This document shows, one piece after another, positions 9,501 to 16,404 of a stretch of 64,000 nucleotides of DNA. The stretch comes from Sediminicola sp037203765 (GTDB lineage Bacteria > Bacteroidota > Bacteroidia > Flavobacteriales > Flavobacteriaceae): positions 124,001 through 188,000 of the forward strand of contig NZ_JBBCAS010000007.1 in NCBI RefSeq assembly GCF_037203765.1, given 5' to 3'. The position numbers were made by a program, and so were the translations under genes. Position 1 is the stretch's first letter. Each line of letters opens with the position of its first letter. The notes under the pieces were generated by a model. The model was given only the letters and a program-made list of their open reading frames with translations, had not been told where the DNA came from and searched no databases.

Positions 9501-9932
9501 AGCAAAAAAATTCTCTTTTTTCTCTTTGCTGAGCTGTTTATCCTTTTTGGTGTCAATTTCCAAGGTCCAAAGATTGTCGGATCCGCTCTTGTCCGAAATG
9601 AAAACCAACGATTTTCCATCCGGACTAAACCTAGGATGAACATCATAGGCCAATCCTTTTGTCAATGCAGTGGCCTTCCCTCCTGTTATGGGCATCATAT
9701 AAATATCTCCCATAAGATCAAATACAATTGATTTGCCATCTGGACTGACATCCAAAGATATCCATGTTCCCTTGTCGGTGGTAAAGGATATGGTACGTTC
9801 CGGCTCCAAGGGGAGTTCCTTTGTCGCTTTTTTTATCGAATCGTTATCTGATTTTGTTTGTTGCGCATTCCCAAGAAAGACGCCTAAAAATAGTAGTAAT
9901 GATGTGAAATGCCAATTGCTCCGGAATGCCAT
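6516..9932 (-). CDS. exported PD40 beta-propeller / amidohydrolase fusion protein
   Basis: A 1138-residue periplasmic protein. The start MAFRSNWH at 9932 gives a clean signal peptide ending GNAQQ; an ORF extension upstream has none. Residues about 50-640 contain many TolB/PD40 propeller blades (SPDGKSIVF, SPDGKYLVF, SPDGKQLAF and similar). After a Lys/Asp/Glu-rich linker, residues about 720-1130 form a composite amidohydrolase domain: TLTPGFVDTHAHMW gives metal ligands His784 and His786, and the end carries LEPGKLADILIL. Relatives include imidazolonepropionase-like and Xaa-Pro dipeptidase-like metallohydrolases. The substrate is unknown; the propeller may gate access to the active site, as in TolB-peptidase fusions. 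It stands as a single gene between terminators. Confidence 0.88.
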   Translation of the reverse strand: MAFRSNWHFTSLLLFLGVFLGNAQQTKSDNDSIKKATKELPLEPERTISFTTDKGTWISLDVSPDGKSIVFDLMGDIYMMPITGGKATALTKGLAYDVHPRFSPDGKSLVFISDKSGSDNLWTLEIDTKKDKQLSKEKKENFFAAEWTSDGQFIIGSKGRRTPKLHIFHKDGGKGNTLFSEPKDLKTIDPAIAADGKLIYFSQRKGAWNYNAQLPQYQIGTYDMVDGDMATITSRYGSAFTPTLSNDGEWMVYGTRFEEETGLILRNLKTGAEKWLAYPVQRDEQESIAPLGVLPAMSFTPDNRNLIVSYGGKIFSISLENNTANEIPFEVDVQLDLGPRLDFKYPIEDAKEAMVTQIRDAKPSPDGKQLAFTALNRLYVMDLPNGTPKRITNHNFTEAHPSWSPDGKYLVFTTWKAGGGHLYKANVTGRIKVEQLTKEPGIYTNPSWSYGANRIVFHSGSAQNYDNAIDTFSDSAQEDLVWIASEGGSITYIDKSKDRSYPHFTKVDDRIYLFDSKKGLVSIRWDGSDEKSHLELKGIETYGSSDVFGKDHDIDHYLPSLMPSSEEGWRAEEKGSKASLILISPDGSTALAKINNDIYSVIIPRYGKTPSVSVAKPQEAAFPVMKLTIMGGEFPVWSSNSKMVHWSLGASHFKYDLEAGKKFNDSIADIKKKEKELKDLGKKTDSIKEGKPNGEDAKKDPKFKAEEFKIKVVYKKDIPTGNLLLKGGRIITMNGDEVIENGDILVVNNRIKQIGPSGSFISPTGTEVLDMSGKTLTPGFVDTHAHMWPNWNVHKSQVWMYSANLAYGVTTTRDPQTATTDVLTYSDMVDAGMLHGPRVYSTGPGVGYWSYQIESLDHAKDVLKQYSEYYNTKSIKMYLVGNRQQRQWIIMAAKELQLMPTTEGGLDFKLNMTQLLDGYPGHEHSLPIYPIYQDVVKTIADAKMAVTPTLLVSYGGPWAENYFYATEDVWGDQKLQYFTPYEELANKSRRRPGWFMEEEHVFKKHAEFMKDLVKAGGLAGIGSHGQLQGLGFHWELWSVASGGMSNHDALRVATILGAKSLGLDGDLGTLEPGKLADILILTQNPLEDLRNTNTLQQVIKNGKVYDANNLDEVWPKAKKADKFDWQTKKPIGIPGMEK

Positions 9933-9999
9933 TGAATAAAGGTTTTTTAAAATTAGTCGCCTAAATATAGGGAATAATTCCGTGTGCAAACACCATAAA

Positions 10000-10025
10000 A
10001 AAAGCCTTCGTAACCGAAGGCTTTT
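10000..10025 (-). terminator. terminator downstream of DUF5606
   Basis: AAAAGCCTTCG (10000-10010), loop TAAC, CGAAGGCTTTT (10015-10025). On the minus strand it is followed by a T run and closes the ruvX-DUF1919-def-DUF5606 transcript. Confidence 0.8.
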
Positions 10026-10051
10026 ATGTTGTTATTACGATTCGACAAGGT

Positions 10052-10480
10052 TTATTCCTTTTCTTCGGTCTTTACTTCATCTTCCTTTTTTGCAGCAAAA
10101 TCGGTTATCCCCTGTTCCTGCAATATATTGTACCATTGTACTACTTTTTTAATGTCGCTCATGTACACGCGATCCTCGTCATAATTTGGTAATATTTCAA
10201 AGAAATATTCCTCCAATTTCAACTTGTCGTCCTTGTGTCCTACCGAGGTCTTTCCACCATTTTCCTTTTTTTGAATATTTTGGAATACCTCCCTCAATGG
10301 CACTTCCTCCTCAAGGGTATAAATGGCAATTTCAGAAAGTACACTGACATTATTCTTAAATCCTACGGTTATTTTCTTGCCATCCAATAAGGATTCGGCA
10401 ACAAAACCCGAACGGGTTTGTGTCAACAATTTATAAAGTCCTGGTTTTCCTCCTATGGATAAAATTTTATCTAAACTCAT
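10052..10480 (-). CDS. DUF5606 family protein
   Basis: A 142-residue cytosolic protein of the Bacteroidota family DUF5606. The N-terminus (ILSIGGKPGLYKLL) and the SH3-like core with SLLDGKKITV are the family hallmark, followed by a helical region ending in a Glu/Lys-rich tail (residues 128-142). Its biochemical role is not established. It lies 60 bp downstream of def on the same strand, and that pairing is common in flavobacteria, so a role linked to translation or nucleotide upkeep is possible but unproven. Confidence 0.85.
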   Translation of the reverse strand: MSLDKILSIGGKPGLYKLLTQTRSGFVAESLLDGKKITVGFKNNVSVLSEIAIYTLEEEVPLREVFQNIQKKENGGKTSVGHKDDKLKLEEYFFEILPNYDEDRVYMSDIKKVVQWYNILQEQGITDFAAKKEDEVKTEEKE

Positions 10481-10540
10481 TTCCTACTTTTAAATTTGTG
10501 GGGGCAAATATTACACTTTTACTCTGATAAATAAATTACT

Positions 10541-11131
10541 TTAACGTGCTTTTTTCAATTCTGGAAAACGCATTCTGTAATCTACATTGATTTTTCCTTT
10601 GGATATATTGGCCAATCTACCCTTTAACAGGCGCTTTTTTAAGGACGACAACTTATCGGTGAACAAAACACCTTCAATGTGATCATATTCGTGCTGGATC
10701 ACACGGGCCAACATCCCATCGAAAGTTTCCTTGTGGTGCTCGAAATTTTCATCCAGGTAACTAATGGTCACTGTATCCTTTCTGACCACATCTTCCCTAA
10801 CATCCGGAATACTCAAACACCCTTCGTTAAAGGCCCACTCCTTGCCAGTTTCCTCTAAGATCTCAGCGTTTATGAAAACACGCTTAAAATTCTTTAATTG
10901 GTTTTGTTCCGCTTCGGTCAAATCTTCATCATCAGCAAAAGGGGTTGCATCTACCATGAACATTCTAATGGGCAGTCCTATTTGGGGAGCTGCCAAACCT
11001 ACCCCATGCGCATGATACATGGTTTCCCACATATTGTCTATCAAAGAGGATAGATTAGGGTAATCTTTGTCAATATCAGTCCCGACTTTTCTCAAAACGG
11101 GATCGCCATAGGCTACAATTGGTAAAATCAT
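10541..11131 (-). CDS. def: peptide deformylase
   Basis: Removes the N-formyl group from nascent polypeptides in the cytosol. At 196 residues it is slightly longer than the E. coli enzyme, with an insertion rich in Asp/Glu near residues 70-85. All three signature motifs are present: GVGLAAPQIG, EGCLSIP (the Cys metal ligand) and QHEYDH (two His ligands and the catalytic Glu). It starts 6 bp after the DUF1919 gene and precedes DUF5606, forming part of the ruvX operon. Confidence 0.97.
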   Translation of the reverse strand: MILPIVAYGDPVLRKVGTDIDKDYPNLSSLIDNMWETMYHAHGVGLAAPQIGLPIRMFMVDATPFADDEDLTEAEQNQLKNFKRVFINAEILEETGKEWAFNEGCLSIPDVREDVVRKDTVTISYLDENFEHHKETFDGMLARVIQHEYDHIEGVLFTDKLSSLKKRLLKGRLANISKGKINVDYRMRFPELKKAR

Positions 11132-11137
11132 CTATTA

Positions 11138-11824
11138 TTAATCTTTAAATCTTGTTCTATAAATTTTTCCGGTATTCAACCAGGCCACCAAATCCAAATA
11201 AAGGAAGGTTAACTTAAAAAGCTTTTTCCCGTTTGGGGCATTGGTACTGCCGTTATTTTTATCCTTGTACAAAGTAATATGTCGGTCCTCATCCCTTTGC
11301 AAAATTTCCTTTCCATCAAAAGAGAGCTTATTTTTAAAGGGCAACTTATAAAATTCCCTTAAATCTTCTGTTGTAAGACCCCGCCAGCTGCATATGGAGA
11401 AAAAATAATTGTCCATGTCCTTATTTTCGAACATGCGGTCCCTTCTTCTGACCCATTTTTCCCTTGCCTCCTTTTCGTCCTCATAATGTTTGAAATGAAT
11501 TTCAACATCATCCAGAACACCGATGGGATAATTTGTAGGATACTCCGAATATTTGGATTTTTCTACAAACCCAAGTTCCAAGTTCATGTAGTGATCAAAG
11601 TCCTTGAGAATTTTGATATAACATGGGGTATAAATAAACAACCCTACAAAAGGCGTATTATATGGCAATTTTAACCATTGATAAACTTGGCCTCCCCAAC
11701 AATTTCGACTCACAATTACAAAATTCTTGTTTTTCAGCCTGGCTATATCCCTAGAACTGTAAAAATTCTCAAAATACTGCTGAGCCTTCCTTTTGAGCCA
11801 TATTTCCAAACCCACCATCATCAA
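11138..11824 (-). CDS. DUF1919 family protein, glycosyltransferase-like
   Basis: A 228-residue protein of the DUF1919 group, often found in exopolysaccharide or LPS loci. Visible family features are the early strand NFVIVSRNCWGG, TPFVGLFIYTP, a YPIG turn, and the central FHFK-like/EKWVRRRDRMF region. Members are presumed sugar transferases but the reaction is unknown. The first ATG overlaps the ruvX stop codon (11821-11824), with two further ATGs directly behind, so translation is coupled to ruvX. Its placement between ruvX and def is unusual and hints at insertion of a surface-polysaccharide gene into a housekeeping operon. Confidence 0.75.
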   Translation of the reverse strand: MMMVGLEIWLKRKAQQYFENFYSSRDIARLKNKNFVIVSRNCWGGQVYQWLKLPYNTPFVGLFIYTPCYIKILKDFDHYMNLELGFVEKSKYSEYPTNYPIGVLDDVEIHFKHYEDEKEAREKWVRRRDRMFENKDMDNYFFSICSWRGLTTEDLREFYKLPFKNKLSFDGKEILQRDEDRHITLYKDKNNGSTNAPNGKKLFKLTFLYLDLVAWLNTGKIYRTRFKD

Positions 11825-12237
11825 AAAGAAGCTTTTTGGAGGTATGCCTGTAAGATTATTGTTGCGCTTATCTCATCTACCAACGCCTTATTTCTTCTTT
11901 GTTTTTTCTTCAAGCCACTGTCTATCATGGTTTGAAATGCCATTTTGGAGGTAAATCTCTCGTCATGGCGCTCAATGGGTATCTCCGGAAAGGCTTCGGC
12001 CAATTTGATCAAGAATGGTTTGATCAGGGCTTCAGATTCCGAAGGGGTATTGTCCATTTGTTTCGGCTCCCCAACAACAAATTTTTCTACCTTCTCCTGT
12101 TGCACATAATTTTTGAGGAAATCCAGTAAGCCTTTGGTTTCCACCGTCTCCAGTCCGGACGCGATAAGCTGTAGCTCATCCGTGACCGCAATCCCAGTCC
12201 TCACCTTTCCAAAATCCAATGCAACAATCCTCGCCAC
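11821..12237 (-). CDS. ruvX: RuvX/YqgF family Holliday-junction resolvase-like nuclease
   Basis: RNase H-fold protein of the YqgF family, implicated in 16S rRNA 5'-end maturation and possibly Holliday-junction resolution. Visible motifs: ARIVALDFGKVRTGIAV (first catalytic Asp), VVGEP, and ERHDERFTS with the late VDEISATIIL carrying another acidic residue. The GTG at 12235-12237 (VARIVALDFG) is chosen because it matches the family N-terminus and because a perfect TANNTTTG element (minus strand, 12252-12259) lies inside the region that an ATG start at 12264 would use. From GTG the protein is 138 residues, the normal family size. Confidence 0.9.
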   Translation of the reverse strand: MARIVALDFGKVRTGIAVTDELQLIASGLETVETKGLLDFLKNYVQQEKVEKFVVGEPKQMDNTPSESEALIKPFLIKLAEAFPEIPIERHDERFTSKMAFQTMIDSGLKKKQRRNKALVDEISATIILQAYLQKASF

Positions 12238-12251
12238 CTCTATTTTTTTGG

Positions 12252-12259
12252 CAAAAATA
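12252..12259 (-). promoter_or_regulatory. ruvX promoter -7 element
   Basis: Minus-strand TATTTTTG matches TANNTTTG. No clear -33 TTG is visible. It lies 15-22 bp upstream of the GTG start of ruvX and so argues against the ATG at 12264. Confidence 0.45.
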
Positions 12260-12311
12260 AGCATAAAATGTTATAACTATAAATTTGGAAGGTTTATTAG
12301 CACCTAGGGTT

Positions 12312-12319
12312 TATATTTG
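12312..12319 (+). promoter_or_regulatory. dapD promoter -7 element
   Basis: TATATTTG is a perfect TANNTTTG, about 20 bp before the dapD ATG. A TTTG at 12284-12287 lies 24 bp upstream, a little further than usual. Together with the ruvX element it defines a compact divergent promoter. Confidence 0.5.
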
Positions 12320-12338
12320 CTATAAAACTGATTATATA

Positions 12339-13154
12339 ATGACCGAATTAAGACAGATCATAGAAAAAGCTTGGGATGACCGAGAATTATTGAAAGAGGA
12401 AAATATCCAAGCAGCCATTCGCAAGATCATTGATTTGATCGATAATGGTGAACTCCGTTGTGCAGAGCCAACAGCAGATGGATGGCAGATCAACGAATGG
12501 GTAAAAAAAGCGGTAGTACTATACTTTCCTATCCAAAAGATGGAAACTTTGGAGGCCGGTATTTTCGAGTATCACGATAAAATGCCCCTCAAAAAAGGAT
12601 ATGCTGCAAAAGGTATCCGTGTGGTGCCCAATGCTGTTGCCCGCCATGGAGCTTACATTTCGGCCGGTACCATATTAATGCCCAGTTACGTCAATATCGG
12701 AGCCTATGTTGATGAGGGTACCATGGTGGATACTTGGGCCACGGTAGGAAGCTGTGCCCAGATCGGCAAGAACGTGCATTTGAGTGGTGGTGTCGGTATT
12801 GGTGGTGTTTTGGAGCCATTGCAAGCTGCTCCCGTGATCATAGAGGACAATGCTTTTATTGGATCGCGATGCATTGTAGTAGAAGGGGTACGTGTAGGTA
12901 CCGAAGCTGTACTTGGTGCCAATGTGGTATTAACGGCATCTACCAAAATTATAGACGTTACAGGGGATACTCCGGTTGAACGCAAAGGTTTTGTTCCTGC
13001 AAGATCTGTTGTAATCCCCGGAAGCTATACCAAAAAATTTCCTGCAGGGGAATATCAAGTGCCTTGTGCCCTGATTATAGGCCAGAGAAAGGAAAGCACC
13101 AATAAGAAAACTTCTCTGAACGACGCCCTTAGGGAATATAACGTGGCCGTGTAG
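12339..13154 (+). CDS. dapD: 2,3,4,5-tetrahydropyridine-2,6-dicarboxylate N-succinyltransferase
   Basis: Cytosolic enzyme of the lysine/diaminopimelate pathway that succinylates tetrahydrodipicolinate using succinyl-CoA. At 271 residues it has the family length. An N-terminal helical domain (1-95) is followed by a left-handed beta-helix of hexapeptide repeats (NVHLSGGVGIGGVLEP, IEDNAFIGSRCIVVEG, VGTEAVLGANVVL). The ATG at 12339 (MTELRQI) gives the standard N-terminus; an upstream TTG would place the promoter inside the gene. lysA, a later step of the pathway, lies at 31.7 kb. Confidence 0.97.
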   Translation: MTELRQIIEKAWDDRELLKEENIQAAIRKIIDLIDNGELRCAEPTADGWQINEWVKKAVVLYFPIQKMETLEAGIFEYHDKMPLKKGYAAKGIRVVPNAVARHGAYISAGTILMPSYVNIGAYVDEGTMVDTWATVGSCAQIGKNVHLSGGVGIGGVLEPLQAAPVIIEDNAFIGSRCIVVEGVRVGTEAVLGANVVLTASTKIIDVTGDTPVERKGFVPARSVVIPGSYTKKFPAGEYQVPCALIIGQRKESTNKKTSLNDALREYNVAV

Positions 13155-13207
13155 AAAATTGTAGGAATTTTATGGCGACATATAATTTTTCCTTCTTTTT
13201 TTTGTTA

Positions 13208-13215
13208 TACTTTTG
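13208..13215 (+). promoter_or_regulatory. possible promoter -7 element of the glycosyltransferase gene
   Basis: TACTTTTG matches TANNTTTG, 37 bp before the ATG at 13253. No convincing -33 element is seen. Confidence 0.35.
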
Positions 13216-13252
13216 TGAGCGACTTTAAAGAGCACTTACGTTATCGACTTTT

Positions 13253-14047
13253 ATGAGTAGTCCCAAGGAAAAAATCACGGCGTTAATTATAACTTACAAT
13301 GAGATTGGATACATTGAAAAATGTATCCAATCCATTGAATTTGCTGATGAAATCATCGTTGTGGATTCTTTTAGTACCGATGGCACCTACGAGTATCTGA
13401 ACAGTCATCCAAGAGTAAAGGTGATCCAAAATCCCTTTGAAAACTTTACGGCTCAAAAGGCATTTGCCCTGAAACAGGCCACCCATGATTGGGTATTGTT
13501 TTTGGATGCCGATGAAGTGGTGACCCCAAATTTACAAACAGAAATAACAACTACCGTAAACAGCACCAATGAGCATGTTGCCTATTGGTTCTACAGAAAG
13601 TTTATGTTCGAGAACAGGCCATTGCACTTTAGCGGATGGCAGACCGACAAAAACTATAGGTTGTTCCGAAAGAGCAAAACCCAGTTTTCGGACAAAAAAA
13701 TTGTACATGAAACCTTGGACGTTGACGGTTCCTCGGGAATCTTAAAAGAGCAATTGATCCATTATTGCTACAAGAACTACGACGACTACAAAAGTAAAAT
13801 GTTGAATTATGGCCGTTTAAAAGCCAAAGAAGCGTTTTACAAAGAAAAAAAGTTCAATTACTTCCTGTTGATCCTTAAACCCGCTTGGAAATTCTTTAAC
13901 CATTACATTTTGCGTTTGGGTATTTTGGACGGAAAAAAAGGAATTATCATCTGCTACCTGAATGCACTTGGAGATTATGAACGCTACAAAGAGCTGAAGG
14001 AGCTGGAAAAAAAAAATGAACTAGCTTACTTCCTAATGATGCCATAA
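13253..14047 (+). CDS. family 2 glycosyltransferase, WaaE/KdtX-like
   Basis: A 264-residue GT-A glycosyltransferase, cytosolic face of the inner membrane, probably adding sugar to the lipopolysaccharide core. N-terminal TALIITYNE and the nucleotide-sugar binding VVDSFSTDGT lead to the DXD-type motif LDADE near residue 85. The C-terminal half (WQTDKNYRLFRK, VHETL) matches the WaaE-like subgroup. An A10 run at 14007-14016 lies 10 codons before the stop; slippage by one base would end the protein early. The last 22 bp overlap the end of the converging glycosyltransferase gene. Confidence 0.88.
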   Translation: MSSPKEKITALIITYNEIGYIEKCIQSIEFADEIIVVDSFSTDGTYEYLNSHPRVKVIQNPFENFTAQKAFALKQATHDWVLFLDADEVVTPNLQTEITTTVNSTNEHVAYWFYRKFMFENRPLHFSGWQTDKNYRLFRKSKTQFSDKKIVHETLDVDGSSGILKEQLIHYCYKNYDDYKSKMLNYGRLKAKEAFYKEKKFNYFLLILKPAWKFFNHYILRLGILDGKKGIIICYLNALGDYERYKELKELEKKNELAYFLMMP

Positions 14048-14847
14048 GGCGTCCAGTGACTTTTGGTCCTTTTAACCTCTTTGCGGATAGCCACGTTTTT
14101 AGCAATCGACTCTGGAGTTTTATACCCTCTTTTATGATCCAGATGAACGCAAACAGCACTATATCGCAACTGTTTGGACCGAATACCCAGATTGAACAAA
14201 CGCTCCCCTAGCTCACGGTCCTGTCCCCCATATTGCATCCTTTCATCAAAACCATTGACTTCCAAGATGTCCTCCTTCCAACCAGAGGAATTATGGCCGT
14301 TCCAACTCGCATTGGTCGGAGTAAGTTTATTGAACAGTTTTGAAATGAATCCTTTTGCAGTAAGTTTATTGTTCTTAAAAGTTTTGGCAATGCCTTTGGA
14401 TTTTAACCAGTGTATATTGAAACAGTTCTGTTTTTCGATATCTTCCTTACTGATCATTTTGGAGATGTTCATGGGCAACATATAGTAGCCTCCAGAAATA
14501 AAATAACCTTTTGACTTGTTGATATAATGTACTTCCACAAAATCTTCCCGTGGAATGCAATCCCCATCGGTCATGATAATATATTCAGAATTACAGGCAA
14601 CCACCGCTTTGTTCAGGATCCTCGATTTTTGAAAACCCTCATCTTCCTGCCATACATGCACAATCGGATAAAAAACCTCTTCCTGCATCTGCCCAATCAA
14701 TTCCTTGGTTTTAGGACCCGATCCATCATCGGCAATCACCACTTCAAAGTCCTTAAATGTCTGACAATTAAATCCCCACAATACCTTCTTGAGCCAATCC
14801 TCAGAATTATAGGTGCTTACAATTATAGAAATCTTGGGAGCCGTCAT
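14026..14847 (-). CDS. family 2 glycosyltransferase with galactosyltransferase-type C-terminal domain
   Basis: A 273-residue GT-A enzyme. N-terminal ISIIVSTYNSEDWL and VVIADDGS are the nucleotide-sugar site; MTDGDC is the DXD motif. The C-terminal GFDERMQYGGQDRELGERL is the Glyco_transf_7C-like acceptor region. It is probably a glycan-assembly enzyme for LPS or a surface polysaccharide. It converges on the preceding glycosyltransferase gene with a 22-bp tail overlap, and lies divergent from the third glycosyltransferase at 14965. Confidence 0.87.
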   Translation of the reverse strand: MTAPKISIIVSTYNSEDWLKKVLWGFNCQTFKDFEVVIADDGSGPKTKELIGQMQEEVFYPIVHVWQEDEGFQKSRILNKAVVACNSEYIIMTDGDCIPREDFVEVHYINKSKGYFISGGYYMLPMNISKMISKEDIEKQNCFNIHWLKSKGIAKTFKNNKLTAKGFISKLFNKLTPTNASWNGHNSSGWKEDILEVNGFDERMQYGGQDRELGERLFNLGIRSKQLRYSAVCVHLDHKRGYKTPESIAKNVAIRKEVKRTKSHWTPYGIIRK

Positions 14848-14964
14848 GGTTTATTCAATTAGAGGGTAAAAATATAAAACTCTTATTGTATATCTTTGAA
14901 TTTCCATCAATAATCATGATATCCCTATAACAAACCTAAGGGGCTACGCTTATAAATTGGACTT

Positions 14965-15786
14965 ATGAAGGTTAAAGAAATTCCCGTTTCCATTTATCAC
15001 ACCCTAAGACTATTATCCAAAATGGAGGGTGACCTGAAAAATAACGATAGGAAGGAAGTTCCGGTAATCGTCTCCTTGACCTCTATTCCCTCACGTCTAC
15101 AAACACTTCACATTGTCATCAGGAGCCTTTTGGACCAAGAGGTGGTCCCAAAAAAAATATTACTGTGGCTGAATGATAGCCTTAAAGACGACATACCCCA
15201 AAAGCTATCTAAATTATTGTCCGACCGATTTGAAATAAGATTTTCAGAACTGACCTGTTCCCACAGAAAATTGATTCATAGCTTGGAACTATACGGCAAT
15301 GAGATTATTGTGACCTGTGACGATGACCTTATATATCGAAGAAATTGGCTAAAACTACTCTACCAGGAACATTTGGAATATCCGAAGCAGGTAATCGCCA
15401 ATCAAACAAGATACATCAGAACAAGTTCCGAAGGGGAAATCCTTCCCTACAAACAATGGACATACCCAAATCAAGGAACACGCAATCCCAAGGCCGTTAT
15501 TCCTATCGGGGCAGGGGGCGTATTGTACCCTCCCAAAGCATTATACTCAGAAGCCACCAACAAGGACCTTTTTTTACAATTGACCCCAAAGGCAGATGAT
15601 CTTTGGTTCAAAGCCATGTCCACATTACAAGGAACACTTTCAAGAGAGGCCAGTAAGAAGGCAGATTACCCCATTCCAATTTTAGGGTCCCAAAAGGAAT
15701 CCTTAAAAAGTACCAATATTGACAAGGATAAAAATAGGACTCAGTGGTTGGCGGTTTCAGAACATTTCAAGATCACTTTAGACTGA
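14965..15786 (+). CDS. putative glycosyltransferase
   Basis: A 273-residue protein with GT-A features. VIVSLTSIPSRL near residue 34 begins the nucleotide-binding half and VTCDDDLIY near residue 120 contains a DDD sequence suited to metal-sugar-nucleotide binding. VIPIGAGGVLYPP and ADDLWFKAM resemble the acceptor side of small LPS glycosyltransferases. It is the third glycosyltransferase in 2.6 kb, so a shared role in LPS core or surface-glycan synthesis is likely. A TATCTTTG element at 14891-14898 may be its promoter, leaving a leader of about 60 bp. Confidence 0.75.
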   Translation: MKVKEIPVSIYHTLRLLSKMEGDLKNNDRKEVPVIVSLTSIPSRLQTLHIVIRSLLDQEVVPKKILLWLNDSLKDDIPQKLSKLLSDRFEIRFSELTCSHRKLIHSLELYGNEIIVTCDDDLIYRRNWLKLLYQEHLEYPKQVIANQTRYIRTSSEGEILPYKQWTYPNQGTRNPKAVIPIGAGGVLYPPKALYSEATNKDLFLQLTPKADDLWFKAMSTLQGTLSREASKKADYPIPILGSQKESLKSTNIDKDKNRTQWLAVSEHFKITLD

Positions 15787-15839
15787 CCGCCCTATAGCAT
15801 AAACAGCAAAAACATATTAACTTTGGACTTTTAAATGAA

Positions 15840-16403
15840 ATGATGACTGAAGAAATTAAGACCTGTTTGGATGTGCTACAAAATGGAGGTATCATCTTGT
15901 ATCCTACCGATACCGTTTGGGGCATTGGTTGTGATGCTACCAACGCGGAGGCGGTATCAAAAATATATGAATTAAAAAGAAGGGCCAGTACCAAGACTAT
16001 GATCTGCTTGGTTGCCAATGACTTTATGCTGGAACAACATGTTCAAAAGGTCCCGGATGTAGCCTATGACATCATAGATATGGCCACCAAGCCAACAACC
16101 ATTGTTTATGACCATCCCAAAGGGGTGGCCAACAATCTCGTTGCAGAAGACAATACTCTGGCGATTCGTGTGGCATCAGACAAGTTTTGTCAACACCTGA
16201 TCCAAAGGCTGAAAAAGCCAATGGTCTCGACCTCTGCCAATATTGCGGGGGAACCGACCCCTGCAAGTTTCAAAGAAATAAGCCCTGAGATTTTAAAAGG
16301 TGTCGACTATGTAGTAAATTTGGACCGCGATAAAGAGAAAAGCACTCCCTCATCCATAATAAAACTCGGCAATGATGGAACTGTTAAAGTGATCCGAGAA
16401 TAA
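15840..16403 (+). CDS. L-threonylcarbamoyladenylate synthase (Sua5/YciO/YrdC family)
   Basis: Makes threonylcarbamoyl-AMP from threonine, bicarbonate and ATP for the t6A modification of tRNAs that read ANN codons. The 187-residue protein is a single YrdC domain: YPTDTVWGIGCDA near residue 20, KRR within YELKRRASTK for phosphate binding, and STSANIAGEPTP near 130. There is no Sua5 C-terminal domain. Two ATGs in tandem (15840, 15843) can both serve as the start. The cca gene starts one base after its stop, so the two tRNA-maturation genes form an operon. Confidence 0.93.
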   Translation: MMTEEIKTCLDVLQNGGIILYPTDTVWGIGCDATNAEAVSKIYELKRRASTKTMICLVANDFMLEQHVQKVPDVAYDIIDMATKPTTIVYDHPKGVANNLVAEDNTLAIRVASDKFCQHLIQRLKKPMVSTSANIAGEPTPASFKEISPEILKGVDYVVNLDRDKEKSTPSSIIKLGNDGTVKVIRE

Positions 16404-16404
16404 A

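Noticed and set aside
12264..12264. ATG at 12264 as the ruvX start
   Set aside because: A TANNTTTG promoter element lies inside the extra codons and the family N-terminus begins at the GTG 27 bp downstream.
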